Positions 27,796 to 36,225 of a stretch of 64,000 bases of DNA are shown here, piece by piece. A model generated the notes under the pieces. That model searched no databases. It saw nothing but the letters and a program-made list of their open reading frames with translations, and had not been told where the DNA came from. How positions within the stretch are numbered: the stretch's first letter is position 1; every line of letters begins with the position of its first letter. The stretch is from assembly GCF_001295265.1 (NCBI RefSeq), contig NZ_LJOD01000001.1, positions 496,001 through 560,000 of the forward strand, given 5' to 3'. The DNA comes from Chryseobacterium indologenes (GTDB taxonomy: Bacteria; Bacteroidota; Bacteroidia; Flavobacteriales; Weeksellaceae). The translations under genes were made by a program, and so were the position numbers.

Positions 27796-27817
27796 ACGTA
27801 TTTTTTCAATATTACTG

Positions 27818-27845
27818 AACTCATTCATCCGAATGAGTTTTTTTA
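27818..27845 (+). terminator. terminator of the 27229 gene
   Basis: Perfect 9-bp stem AACTCATTC / GAATGAGTT with loop ATCC and a long T run. Confidence 0.9.
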
Positions 27846-27849
27846 TTTT

Positions 27850-27857
27850 TATTTTTG
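27850..27857 (+). promoter_or_regulatory. -7 element of the ABC ATPase gene
   Basis: TATTTTTG 20 bases before the ATG at 27877, so the leader would be very short. It lies directly after the preceding terminator. Confidence 0.45.
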
Positions 27858-27876
27858 CAGAAAGACAATACCTATT

Positions 27877-28578
27877 ATGCCGCTTCAGATAATCAATTTA
27901 ACCAAAAAATTTGGCGAACAGACTGCACTTAACCAGATCAACATTTCTATTGATAAAAATGAAATCATCGGGCTTCTCGGCCCCAATGGTGCGGGAAAAT
28001 CTACCCTGATGAAATCCATTGTCGGGGCATTGAAAATTGATCAGGGTGAAATTATCTTTAACGGGATGAATATTGCTGAAAATGAAATTGACTGCAAAAG
28101 AAAAATAGGTTTTCTTCCCGAAAACAACCCGCTGTACCTGGAAATGTACATCAAAGAATATCTTCAGTTTGTAGCCAATATTCATAAAATTCCGGCATCC
28201 AGAGTAGACGAAGTCATCGAACTGGTAGGCATTACTCCTGAAAAATCAAAAAAGATCGGGCAGCTGTCTAAAGGATATAAGCAAAGAGTAGGACTTGCCC
28301 AGGCTATCATCCATCAGCCGGACCTGCTCATCCTGGATGAACCTACCAATGGCCTTGACCCTAACCAGATCATTGAGATCCGGAATGTTGTGAAAGAAAT
28401 AGGACAGCAGAAAACCGTTCTTCTGTCTACCCACATCATGCAGGAAGTAGAAGCATTGTGCTCGCGGGTTATCCTGATTCATAAAGGCACCATTCTTCAG
28501 GACTGCCCTATTGATGAGTTTAAAGGCAGATTCAACAGCCTGGAGGAAGCTTTCGCAAGCTATACCGCTGTTTCATAA
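27877..28578 (+). CDS. ABC transporter ATP-binding protein, GldA-like
   Basis: 233 residues. All ABC ATPase motifs are present: Walker A 'GPNGAGKS' at 35-42, signature 'LSKGY' at 130-134, Walker B 'LLILDEP' at 150-156 and the H-loop His186 in 'LLSTHIMQE'. The 'STHIMQEVEALC' and 'PTNGLDPNQI' stretches resemble GldA of the gliding/T9SS-associated GldAFG exporter. However it is about 65 residues shorter than GldA, and no gldF or gldG permease lies here. It may serve a permease encoded elsewhere. The gene downstream begins 3 bases after its stop, so they are likely co-transcribed. Function as ATPase is sure; GldA identity is not. Confidence 0.85.
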   Translation: MPLQIINLTKKFGEQTALNQINISIDKNEIIGLLGPNGAGKSTLMKSIVGALKIDQGEIIFNGMNIAENEIDCKRKIGFLPENNPLYLEMYIKEYLQFVANIHKIPASRVDEVIELVGITPEKSKKIGQLSKGYKQRVGLAQAIIHQPDLLILDEPTNGLDPNQIIEIRNVVKEIGQQKTVLLSTHIMQEVEALCSRVILIHKGTILQDCPIDEFKGRFNSLEEAFASYTAVS

Positions 28579-28581
28579 GCT

Positions 28582-29625
28582 ATGATGGAGTTTTCTGTTA
28601 CCAACGGACAGGGAATCATCAGGCTTATATCTGATGGTTTTGCCCACTGTCTGAGCATCCGGCGGACTGTTGCTGTTAACTGGCCTGACTGCCGAGGCAG
28701 TGTGGGCGAATATTATGCTGTATCTGAGCTTTCAAAAGAAGAACAGATTCATATGACCGATCAGCTTAATCAGGCTCTCATCAACGGAACAGAAGAGGAA
28801 ATCATGGCCGGCATTCAGGAATTTCTTCAGCTTTTTGAAAACGGAACTTATCAGGTATATCCTGAAAATATGCCGGTTGACAATACGGATTTCCATACCT
28901 ACAGATCTTTGCCTGCTGATGAGTTACCCTCTAATGGTGATTTTTTTTCAGGCTGGTTCTATCCTTTTAAGGATTTTGACCATATTTTTACCCTGGCAGG
29001 CAGCAGTATTGATGAAACAAGAGTCTGTTATTATATAGATCTTATCCGGAAAGGGGCACGTCCCAAAGCATTGGCATTCAGTAAATCTTACACTATGGAC
29101 TCCGGAATAAGCTCTTCCTTTATTCTGGACGGCCATCATAAAATAGAAGCTTATATCCGGCTGAAAATGGATATTCCGGCCATTGTCATCTATAAACAAA
29201 ACAACGGTTATGAAACGGCCCGGGATGTATTATATGCCGCACGTCCCCTTCTTAACGATGATGAGTTTGAGCATCTGTTCCAGAATGACGACGAGAATAT
29301 CACTGAAATTAAATTTACGGATGATGAAATGCTGACTGCTGAGCTGGACAGAATTCTCCGATCATCTGAAAGAATCGATCCGGGGATTATCAATATTCTG
29401 ATCAGGCATCATCAGTCCGGATCTCCGGAAGATAAAGAATGGCTGGACAGACGTCTTGAAGCGTTGAGAATTAATATTAATGTAAGTCTTTTCAATGACA
29501 ACAAAAGCCTTATGACCTTTTCCCGTCAGTATGTGGAAAGATACAGGAGCCATGGGTGGTTCTCTAAACTCATTCAGCATCCTCACGAACTGGACAGCTG
29601 GATCAGGGAAACAATTTTGATATAA
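28582..29625 (+). CDS. protein with a ParB-like 'DGHHK' motif, unknown function
   Basis: 347 residues, soluble. The middle has 'GARPKALAFSKSY' followed by 'SSFILDGHHKIEAYIRLKMD', the pattern of the ParB/sulfiredoxin-like fold, in which 'DGHHR' forms the nucleotide-binding or catalytic loop. The N-terminal ~120 residues contain 'NWPDCRGSVGEYYAV' and an acidic helical part; the C-terminal ~100 residues are helical with 'RSHGWFSKLIQHPHELDSW'. No HTH DNA-binding domain of true ParB is seen. It follows the ABC ATPase by 3 bases. A CTP- or ATP-using enzyme is one possibility. Confidence 0.65.
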   Translation: MMEFSVTNGQGIIRLISDGFAHCLSIRRTVAVNWPDCRGSVGEYYAVSELSKEEQIHMTDQLNQALINGTEEEIMAGIQEFLQLFENGTYQVYPENMPVDNTDFHTYRSLPADELPSNGDFFSGWFYPFKDFDHIFTLAGSSIDETRVCYYIDLIRKGARPKALAFSKSYTMDSGISSSFILDGHHKIEAYIRLKMDIPAIVIYKQNNGYETARDVLYAARPLLNDDEFEHLFQNDDENITEIKFTDDEMLTAELDRILRSSERIDPGIINILIRHHQSGSPEDKEWLDRRLEALRININVSLFNDNKSLMTFSRQYVERYRSHGWFSKLIQHPHELDSWIRETILI

Positions 29626-29643
29626 AAAATGGCTTTATTTTTG
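29615..29643 (+). promoter_or_regulatory. promoter of the 29678 gene
   Basis: TTTTG at 29615-29619 and TATTTTTG at 29636-29643, 16 bases apart, overlapping the 3' end of the upstream gene. Leader about 28 bases. Confidence 0.55.
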
Positions 29644-29677
29644 ATGGGCAATTAACCTCAACAATAACCAATACAAA

Positions 29678-30121
29678 ATGAATAAAACAATTGTACTAGG
29701 AATTTTCTGCATTGCTCAGTTTTCCTTTATGAACGCTAAAAATATTACCGGCGAACCATTACCATTTAATCATACAGCTTCTCACAGCTTTTTTCAGCAG
29801 GTTCCAAAAACGGTGATCATTAAGACTAAAAAGTTTAAGATCAGAATTGATAAGCAGCCTAATGGCAAGTATCTGTACCAATCGTGGGGAGCCAATTCCA
29901 GCATTACCACCAAACCACATATGATCATCAGCGATGGTGAGCTGGTTCCTGATGGCAGCGGAGGCAATTATTCCATCGTTTTTAACAATAATGGCTATAC
30001 CTATCAGGTATGGAGAAATTACCTTACGGATTCTGCAAAAAAACCTCCTTATACCTTAACGGTTACTGATGATAATGACCAGGAGATCGTTAATGAATAT
30101 GGAACCGTAGTGAAAAAATAA
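29678..30121 (+). CDS. small exported protein of unknown function
   Basis: 147 residues with a signal peptide (1-20, 'IVLGIFCIAQFSFMNA'). The mature part is a small beta-rich domain: 'KTKKFKIRIDKQPNGKYLYQ', then 'PDGSGGNYSIVFNNNGYTYQ' and 'YTLTVTDDNDQEIVNEYG'. The alternating strand pattern suggests a single beta-barrel or sandwich. No family recognised. It has its own promoter and terminator, so it is expressed independently of the ABC/ParB-like pair. Confidence 0.7.
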   Translation: MNKTIVLGIFCIAQFSFMNAKNITGEPLPFNHTASHSFFQQVPKTVIIKTKKFKIRIDKQPNGKYLYQSWGANSSITTKPHMIISDGELVPDGSGGNYSIVFNNNGYTYQVWRNYLTDSAKKPPYTLTVTDDNDQEIVNEYGTVVKK

Positions 30122-30127
30122 ATAAAG

Positions 30128-30156
30128 AAATCCTGCTTCTATGCGGGATTTTTTTA
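30128..30156 (+). terminator. terminator of the 29678 gene
   Basis: AAATCCTGC / GCGGGATTT stem (one T-G pair), 6-base loop, seven or more T. Seven bases past the stop. Confidence 0.9.
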
Positions 30157-30164
30157 TACCTGTA

Positions 30165-30415
30165 ATGAACAAATCATTAATAATCCCGGCTTTAACAGTC
30201 ATCCTTGCCGCTGCCAATACGGTTATACTGATCATATTTTAGGCTCTGTTTTATAAAAAGTATTCAACGCGGAACTTTTTTGGAAAATTCCAGCGTTTAT
30301 TACTTGGATCTTTATTATTTTCACATTGATCTGTAGTGTCTTTATGGGAGGGGAAATATCGTGGGATAAAAGTTACTTCTGGTTACAGACATTGGCTGTC
30401 ATTATACAATTTTAG
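30165..30415 (+). pseudogene. probable decayed small membrane protein gene
   Basis: Starts with ATG and codes 25 residues ('MNKSLIIPALTVILAAANTV' then ILIIF), a membrane helix, then an in-frame TAG. Past the stop the frame continues as 'ALFYKKYSTRNFF'. A second frame then reads 'WKIPAFITWIFIIFTLICSV' (a second membrane helix), 'GGEISWDKSYFW' and 'LQTLAVIIQF' before its own TAG at 30413. The order helix - basic loop - helix - helix across two frames suggests one small membrane protein broken by a stop and a frameshift. I do not recognise the family. Confidence 0.45.
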
Positions 30416-30519
30416 AGTCTGTGATAAAAAGAAAATAGATCAACAATTATCGTATTGATGCCTTTATAACTTCCTTCTTCCAGCTCCGGACTTCAAGCCT
30501 TATCCCGAATTGAAGTATA

Positions 30520-31320
30520 TTAAGTTCCGGATTTTTGAAGTCCTGTGTGGAATCGGCTGGTATCAAAGCTTTCTTCTGCAGCCTTGTAACCAATATTGAA
30601 AATCTGGTCCAGACGGTCTTTTTTCCTTTCAAACGTTCCGTAGGTAGACAGTTCCTGTGAGGAAATGAACCAGTCGCAGTAATCAAATTTTATTTTTTCA
30701 ATCCTGTAGGAAAGAAGGTCATAGGAACGGGAAACAATAGCTTTGATAGACTTCAGGTCTTTGATATCGATGTCATTGGGTGGAGATACAAAAACACCAA
30801 TCAGCTTGTCACATTCATCACGGATAATATCAGCGGGAAAGTTATTCAGTACCCCACCGTCACAGTACATTTCATCATTAATGATATAAGGTGTTGTGAT
30901 GCCCGGAATGGAACAGGATGCAATGATAGCGTCTACAACTTCGAAATCTTCATCAAAGATCTTCTGGGTTCCGGAAACAAGTTCTGTGGCTACAATCTTT
31001 ACTTTGATATCCAGATCCCCCAACTTCATATCATGAAATATGGGTTTAAGATAGTTCCTGAAAATAACGGACGAAACCAACCCGGGCTGATTAAAAGCAA
31101 AGTGTTTCCAGTTGAAAAAGTAAACTGAATTGAAGAATTCAAGAATTTCTCCGGGAGTTTTTCCTACAGCATGAAGACATCCCACAATGGAACCTGCGCT
31201 ACAGCATGACAGGACGTCCACCTCAATGTTTTTTTCGCTTAAGAATTTCAACACTCCGGCATGGGCAATTCCTTTGGTACCGCCTCCTGACAAAACAAGT
31301 CCTACTTTCTCAAAATTCAT
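30520..31320 (-). CDS. patatin-like phospholipase
   Basis: 266 residues from the ATG at 31318-31320, which puts 'VGLVLSGGGTKGIAHAGVL' right at the N-terminus as usual in the family; an ATG 21 bases further upstream is possible. The glycine-rich oxyanion loop 'SGGGTKG' is at 11-17. The nucleophile elbow reads 'CCSAG' at 39-43 (Ser41), where the usual GxSxG has Gly in the first position. The catalytic Asp154 is in 'CDGG'. The Ser-Asp dyad is therefore complete. No signal peptide, so probably an intracellular lipid acyl hydrolase acting on membrane lipids. Monocistronic. Confidence 0.9.
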   Translation of the reverse strand: MNFEKVGLVLSGGGTKGIAHAGVLKFLSEKNIEVDVLSCCSAGSIVGCLHAVGKTPGEILEFFNSVYFFNWKHFAFNQPGLVSSVIFRNYLKPIFHDMKLGDLDIKVKIVATELVSGTQKIFDEDFEVVDAIIASCSIPGITTPYIINDEMYCDGGVLNNFPADIIRDECDKLIGVFVSPPNDIDIKDLKSIKAIVSRSYDLLSYRIEKIKFDYCDWFISSQELSTYGTFERKKDRLDQIFNIGYKAAEESFDTSRFHTGLQKSGT

Positions 31321-31341
31321 AGAATAAATGTAAGAAAACAT

Positions 31342-31629
31342 GGCGAGAAAATCAGGTTAATTTTTCTAAATATGCTGATTTTATCATTATTTTAACAGAA
31401 CATGATGCAGAATGGCTTATTCCGGATTGTATCAAAATATAAGAAGTTCATCAACCTGATGTTAATCTTTTTTGCAGACTTGAGGAAAAATTTACTGATG
31501 GCTAAATTCTACCATCCGGGAGAGGGTTAACTGTAAGGGAAATCTTTGAATGATAACCTGAGCCGGATGGGAAAACTCAGATTAAAGACCGGAAGTTTTG
31601 TTTAGTTGCAGGATTTTAGCCATGACCAC
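31342..31629. other. intergenic region between patatin and lpdA
   Basis: Holds the patatin leader and the distal region of lpdA. No gene, repeat or convincing promoter was found apart from the terminator at 31630-31658. Confidence 0.4.
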
Positions 31630-31658
31630 AAAAAAAGCCCGGAAATTCCGGGCTTTTA
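31630..31658 (-). terminator. lpdA terminator
   Basis: Strong GC-rich stem GCCCGG / CCGGGC with A-run before and T-run after, so it could work on both strands; on the minus strand it ends the lpdA message 24 bases past the stop. Confidence 0.9.
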
Positions 31659-31682
31659 TATATCTGTAAGATCTTTTTAAGA

Positions 31683-33071
31683 TTAGATGTGAATCACTTC
31701 ACCATAAGCTGCTGCTGCTGCTTCCATGATCGCTTCAGATACAGTTGGATGCGGGTGGATAGATTTGATGATCTCATGACCTGTTGTTTCAAGCTTTCTT
31801 GCCACTACAGCTTCTGCTACCATATCGGTTACTCCTTCCCCAATCATGTGGCATCCCAGCCACTCACCGTATTTAGCATCAAAGATTACCTTGATAAATC
31901 CGTCTGTATTTCCGTTTGCAGTAGCTTTACCACTTGCAGAAAGAGGGAATTTACCTACTTTGATTTCATATCCTTTTTCTTTAGCCTGTTTTTCTGTAAG
32001 ACCTACGGAAGCTACTTCAGGGTGGCAGTAAGTACATCCCGGGATATTTCCGTAATCAATTTTTTCAACATGCATTCCTTTAATTTTCTCAACACAGGTA
32101 ATCCCTTCAGCAGAAGCTACGTGTGCCAGAGCCTGGGTAGGGATAATATCTCCGATTGCATAGTAACCCGGTACTGAAGTTTCGTACCATTCGTTTACCA
32201 ATACTCTTCCTTTATCCGTCTGGATTCCCACTTCTTCTAAACCAATGTTTTCGATGTTTGCAGCAATACCTACAGCAGAAAGCAGAATATCCGCTTCAAG
32301 CGTGATGTTTCCGTTTGCTGTTTTTACATTGGCTTTTACTCCTTCACCACTTGTATCAACGCTTTCTACAGAAGCATTGGTCATAATTTCGATTCCGGAT
32401 TTTTTAAGAGATTTCTCTAAGTGTTTAGAAACTTCTTCATCTTCTACAGGAACAATGTTCGGCATAAATTCTACAACCGTTACTTTAGTTCCCATCGTGT
32501 TATAGAAATCGGCAAATTCTACCCCGATAGCTCCGGAACCTACAACAATCATAGATTTCGGCTGCTCTGGAAGTGATAATGCCTGTCTGTATCCGATTAC
32601 TTTTTTACCATCCTGCGGCAGGTTAGGCAGTTCTCTTGAACGTGCTCCTGTTGCAATGATGATATGGCTGGCTGAATATTCGGTTACCTTACCGTCTTTA
32701 TCGGTAACAGAAACTTTTTTACCTTTCTGAACTTTGGCAGTTCCAAGAATTACATCAATCTTATTCTTTTTCATCAAGAATTCGATTCCTTTGCTCATTT
32801 TGCTGGCCACACCGCGGCTTCTCTGGATTACATTTGGAAATTCAAAGCTTCCTTCTACTTTGTTTAATCCGTAATCTTCAGCATGGTTAATATAATGAAA
32901 AACCTGAGCAGATTTCAATAAGGCTTTCGTTGGAATACAACCCCAGTTAAGACAGATTCCTCCTAAGTTTTCTTTCTCGATAATTGCGGTTTTGAAACCC
33001 AACTGTGCTGCTCTGATTGCAGTAACATATCCACCAGGACCACTTCCAATGACAATAATATCGTAATTCAT
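31683..33071 (-). CDS. lpdA: dihydrolipoyl dehydrogenase (E3)
   Basis: 462 residues, standard for the E3 flavoprotein. It reoxidises dihydrolipoyl groups of 2-oxoacid dehydrogenase complexes with NAD+. FAD site 'GSGPGGYVTAIRAAQ' at 9-23; redox-active disulfide Cys40/Cys45 in 'GGICLNWGCIPTK'; NAD site around 'VVGSGAIGVEFADFY'; second FAD contact 'YYAIGDI'; catalytic His441 and Glu446 in 'HPHPTVSEA'. The gene is monocistronic. A fused E1 subunit for such a complex is encoded at 57597, but the lipoyl E2 gene is not in the window. Cytoplasmic, soluble homodimer. Confidence 0.97.
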   Translation of the reverse strand: MNYDIIVIGSGPGGYVTAIRAAQLGFKTAIIEKENLGGICLNWGCIPTKALLKSAQVFHYINHAEDYGLNKVEGSFEFPNVIQRSRGVASKMSKGIEFLMKKNKIDVILGTAKVQKGKKVSVTDKDGKVTEYSASHIIIATGARSRELPNLPQDGKKVIGYRQALSLPEQPKSMIVVGSGAIGVEFADFYNTMGTKVTVVEFMPNIVPVEDEEVSKHLEKSLKKSGIEIMTNASVESVDTSGEGVKANVKTANGNITLEADILLSAVGIAANIENIGLEEVGIQTDKGRVLVNEWYETSVPGYYAIGDIIPTQALAHVASAEGITCVEKIKGMHVEKIDYGNIPGCTYCHPEVASVGLTEKQAKEKGYEIKVGKFPLSASGKATANGNTDGFIKVIFDAKYGEWLGCHMIGEGVTDMVAEAVVARKLETTGHEIIKSIHPHPTVSEAIMEAAAAAYGEVIHI

Positions 33072-33349
33072 TATTTTAAAAATTTTTATGCGAATTTAAG
33101 GAAAAAATTTTGATGTTTCGTGGTCTCCTGTTCCATATTTCACTGAACACAAATCCTGTTTTATCAATCAGAGGCTTAAAATACAGTGAAAAATTATCAG
33201 TTTAGTTTTAAACACAGATTTCTAATTCTGCTATATTTTATTCCTAACATCTCACCACTAAGAGATTTAATGTTAAAAAACCAACTTTAACACTCTATAA
33301 ATAAATATGATAGAATAATTTTTTATATTTTAGCTTAAAAAATAAAAAT

Positions 33350-34240
33350 ATGAAAACAAAGATTATTACTTCCCTCATTTTGCTATGGGGTGTTTTATCG
33401 AATGCACAAGTTGGCATCAATACACAAACTCCTAACAGTACTTTAATGATTAACGGATCATTAGGAGCCAACTACAAAGAAATTACGGCTGTATCATATA
33501 ACATTATCGCTACAGATCATTATCTTACGTATAACGGCTCAGCCAATACTACTTTTACGCTTCCGGTTATCGGAACGGGTACAACCAGCTTTACGGGCAG
33601 GATTTATAAGATCAAAAATATATCGTCATTTGATATTACCCTTCAGGCATCCAGTGGTAATACCTTAAGAATTGACAATAACCCGGTATCTTCTTTTACC
33701 ATTCCCACCGGGGCCTATGCGGAAGTTGTGAATAACAGCAACACGACTTTGGGAACCTGGGATCTGTCATTTACAGTATTACCTAAACCCAACAACGTTG
33801 AAATTTTCGGAGTTCAGCTTTTTATTCCTCCGCATAAAGACGGAACTTCTCCTGTTGCAGACTGGACCAATCATACAGTGAGTACATACGATACAGGAAC
33901 GGGAGCAAACGCATGGTGGGTCATCAGCAAAACCTCTACTCCCTATGGTCACACGACTAATTATGCCAATGCAAGCAGAATGACCCTTGTTTATGAATAT
34001 CAGGGGCCGCCCTTCAATGTGAATAATATGTATCCTATTCTTACGGCGGGAAACAACTCAAGCTTTCCGGATGTGTTTACCGCTTCTTTTGTGAGTCTTG
34101 CGAATAACGGGACCGGCGGAAAAACGCGGCTTACGGTTTCAGTGGCCCGTATTGATTTTATCGGGAACAACGGTTCTAATAACAGTAACTGGACGGGAAC
34201 TTTCCTCCTTAATCTTCTACTGGCCAGAAAAGTGTATTAA
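33350..34240 (+). CDS. secreted beta-rich protein of unknown function
   Basis: 296 residues with a signal peptide (1-19, 'SLILLWGVLSNAQ') and then 'VGINTQTPNSTLMINGSL', the opening common to many flavobacterial surface proteins. The N-terminal half contains 'SFTGRIYKIKNISSFDITLQ' and 'TIPTGAYAEVVNNS', like tail-fibre or matrix head domains. The C-terminal half (~160-296) has 'DWTNHTVSTYDTGTGANAWW' and many Asn/Gly/Thr strands. No T9SS tail is visible. Probably outer-membrane associated or secreted. A possible -7 box TATATTTT lies about 25 bases upstream of the ATG. Strong terminator downstream. Confidence 0.75.
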   Translation: MKTKIITSLILLWGVLSNAQVGINTQTPNSTLMINGSLGANYKEITAVSYNIIATDHYLTYNGSANTTFTLPVIGTGTTSFTGRIYKIKNISSFDITLQASSGNTLRIDNNPVSSFTIPTGAYAEVVNNSNTTLGTWDLSFTVLPKPNNVEIFGVQLFIPPHKDGTSPVADWTNHTVSTYDTGTGANAWWVISKTSTPYGHTTNYANASRMTLVYEYQGPPFNVNNMYPILTAGNNSSFPDVFTASFVSLANNGTGGKTRLTVSVARIDFIGNNGSNNSNWTGTFLLNLLLARKVY

Positions 34241-34258
34241 ATATCATTATAAAAACAC

Positions 34259-34287
34259 AAGAGCAGGACTTTTAGCCTGCTCTTTTT
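34259..34287 (+). terminator. terminator of the 33350 gene
   Basis: Perfect 9-bp stem AAGAGCAGG / CCTGCTCTT, 8-base loop, T-run. Confidence 0.9.
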
Positions 34288-34332
34288 ATTTATTCTGTGC
34301 TGTTTTTAATTGGTTAATCAAAAAAAATCTGA

Positions 34333-34596
34333 TTATTTCATTCTTTTAAGAAGCCGTTTCTGGCTTTGATATTTCTCATTAAGTGCCTGCAGTTGTGCTT
34401 TTTTCATTTTTTTGGTTAAAAGCGGATGTTTCTGGATCAGTTTCCTTTCGGCTTTATATCTTTTATCCAGTTCACTCATTTTGTGATTAATCAACTCTGT
34501 TTTTGACGGATGTGGAGGAAGCGGAGGATGTTCCTGGGCAAAAACATTCATCGATAATCCTAATAACAATACGGTTGAAATAAATAACTTTTTCAT
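34333..34596 (-). CDS. small exported basic helical protein
   Basis: 87 residues. Signal peptide at 1-20 ('FISTVLLLGLSMNVFAQ'), then a Pro/His stretch ('HPPLPPHPS') and a long, very basic helix ('AERKLIQKHPLLTKKMKKAQ' and on to the end). The length, helix-only make-up and charge are like small periplasmic proteins of the Spy/CpxP kind, but the LTxxQ motif of that family is not evident. Possible roles are metal or membrane-stress buffering; this is not more than a guess. Short but clearly coding, with its own ATG. Confidence 0.65.
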   Translation of the reverse strand: MKKLFISTVLLLGLSMNVFAQEHPPLPPHPSKTELINHKMSELDKRYKAERKLIQKHPLLTKKMKKAQLQALNEKYQSQKRLLKRMK

Positions 34597-34732
34597 GATA
34601 TTTACATTTTAAGAGAATTTAATTATCTTAAATTCATCCTGATTTACGATAAATGTACATATACCATACCAAAGATAATTTCAATTCCCGGATAATCCAG
34701 GCTGGCAGATAAAACGGATCTTCCGTTCTCTC

Positions 34733-36175
34733 TTATTTCTTCATCTGAATAACTGTTGCATATTGTAATGCTGATCTGTCCCGCGGCATTTTAATTTCTA
34801 TTGTATTACCGCTGTGCTTCCACTGTATTTTTGACGGAAGTCCTAAGATTTGTACAGTGTTAGGTTTGAAGTTTTCAGGGACGGTGAATGCAAGATTCTC
34901 CGGAGCTTTATATTCTGCTTTTTCACTGATGTGAAAAACATTTACAGTTTTGCCGTCTTTACTCCGGGTATAATAAAAATTCTCTTCGTGATAAGGGGCG
35001 ATGCTTCTTGTAGCAAAAACCGCAGACTGGTTTTTCTCCATCCATCCGGAAATTTCTTTCAGTCTGTCATATACCACAGCATCGTAATCGCCATCAGGTC
35101 CGGGAGCGATATTCATCAGGTAATTACCTCCTCCTGAAATAATTTTGATAAGCGTTTCAATGATCTTTTGGGAAGACTTATAGTTGTCATCCGGAACATA
35201 GGAAAAGGAATCCCCCATAGTAATACAGCTTTCCCAGGGAATGGAAAGAGCGTGTTCGGGAACGGCCTGTTCGGGAGTAACATAATTCTCCCATTTTCCG
35301 GGAACGGTACGGTCTACAATAATAATTCCCGGCTGATTTTTCCTCGCCATCGTCCCAATTTTATCCATGTCGATGTCCTGCTCTACTTTGATGGTCCTCT
35401 GCCATTCTACGGCGGGATCAATGGAATGAAAAGGTCTTACCCAGCCGCCGTCCAGCCATAGAATATCGATTTTTCCATAACTGGAAGTAATTTCATTCAG
35501 CTGGTTGAAGGTGAATTTTTTAAAGCTATCCCATCTTTCGGGGTATTTCTTCGGATCGTAATTAACATTCCTGTCTTTTGGCGGGAAATAGGGCCACCAA
35601 TAATTTTCGGAGTGCCAGTCCGGTTTTGAAAAATAGGCTCCTATTTTAAATCCTTCTTTTCTGAAAGTACTGAAGATCTCTTTGGTAACATCCGCTTTGG
35701 GATTTTTTGAAAAAGGAGTTTTGGAGGAAGTAATTTTATAATCAGATTCTTTGGTATCGAACATCGTAAAGCCGTCATGATGTTTTGTCGTAAACACCAC
35801 ATATTTCATTCCTGCTTTCTTTGCAGCATCTGCCCATTTCTGAGGGTTAAACCTGGTAGGATTAAAAGTCGTCTGCAGATTCTCATAGTTTTTCACATAG
35901 TCGTAATAGGATGCTCCGTGCTCCGGCTTTCTCTGTGTCCACGACTCATCTTCCGGGCAGAGGCTCCAGCTTTCCACAATTCCCCACTGGCTGTAAGTTC
36001 CCCAATGCATAAACAATCCGAACTTAAGATCCTGCCACTGTTCCAGATGCTGTACCACAAGAGGATCATCCGGCTTAACATAGCCCTCAGAAACATTGTG
36101 CGCCTGTGAAAAAAAGGCAGTTGAGATGAGAAATGACGACAGCAAAAAGGACTTTGACTTCTGTTTAACGGGCAT
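34733..36175 (-). CDS. alpha-L-fucosidase, glycoside hydrolase family 29
   Basis: 480 residues from the ATG at 36173-36175, chosen because it opens a signal peptide ('FLLSSFLISTAFFSQAHN'); earlier in-frame codons (ATG at 36206-36208 or TTG at 36223) are possible. GH29 marks: 'KFGLFMHWGTYSQWGIVESW' at 51-70, 'YVVFTTKHHDGFTMFDTK' at 125-142, and the nucleophile Asp242 in 'KIDILWLDGGW'. The C-terminal ~90 residues form a beta domain. It releases terminal fucose from glycans and should act in the periplasm or be lipid-free exported. It follows the epimerase gene with the same direction and may be its last cotranscribed member, though functionally different. Confidence 0.92.
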   Translation of the reverse strand: MPVKQKSKSFLLSSFLISTAFFSQAHNVSEGYVKPDDPLVVQHLEQWQDLKFGLFMHWGTYSQWGIVESWSLCPEDESWTQRKPEHGASYYDYVKNYENLQTTFNPTRFNPQKWADAAKKAGMKYVVFTTKHHDGFTMFDTKESDYKITSSKTPFSKNPKADVTKEIFSTFRKEGFKIGAYFSKPDWHSENYWWPYFPPKDRNVNYDPKKYPERWDSFKKFTFNQLNEITSSYGKIDILWLDGGWVRPFHSIDPAVEWQRTIKVEQDIDMDKIGTMARKNQPGIIIVDRTVPGKWENYVTPEQAVPEHALSIPWESCITMGDSFSYVPDDNYKSSQKIIETLIKIISGGGNYLMNIAPGPDGDYDAVVYDRLKEISGWMEKNQSAVFATRSIAPYHEENFYYTRSKDGKTVNVFHISEKAEYKAPENLAFTVPENFKPNTVQILGLPSKIQWKHSGNTIEIKMPRDRSALQYATVIQMKK

Positions 36176-36225
36176 ATGAGGTTCGTTTTCTGCTAATTTA
36201 ATCATCATTTCATTAATCAGCAAGT

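Noticed and set aside
31689..32177. Open frame of 162 codons antisense to lpdA
   Set aside because: lpdA is certain and its reverse strand is Cys/Phe/Ser-rich nonsense.
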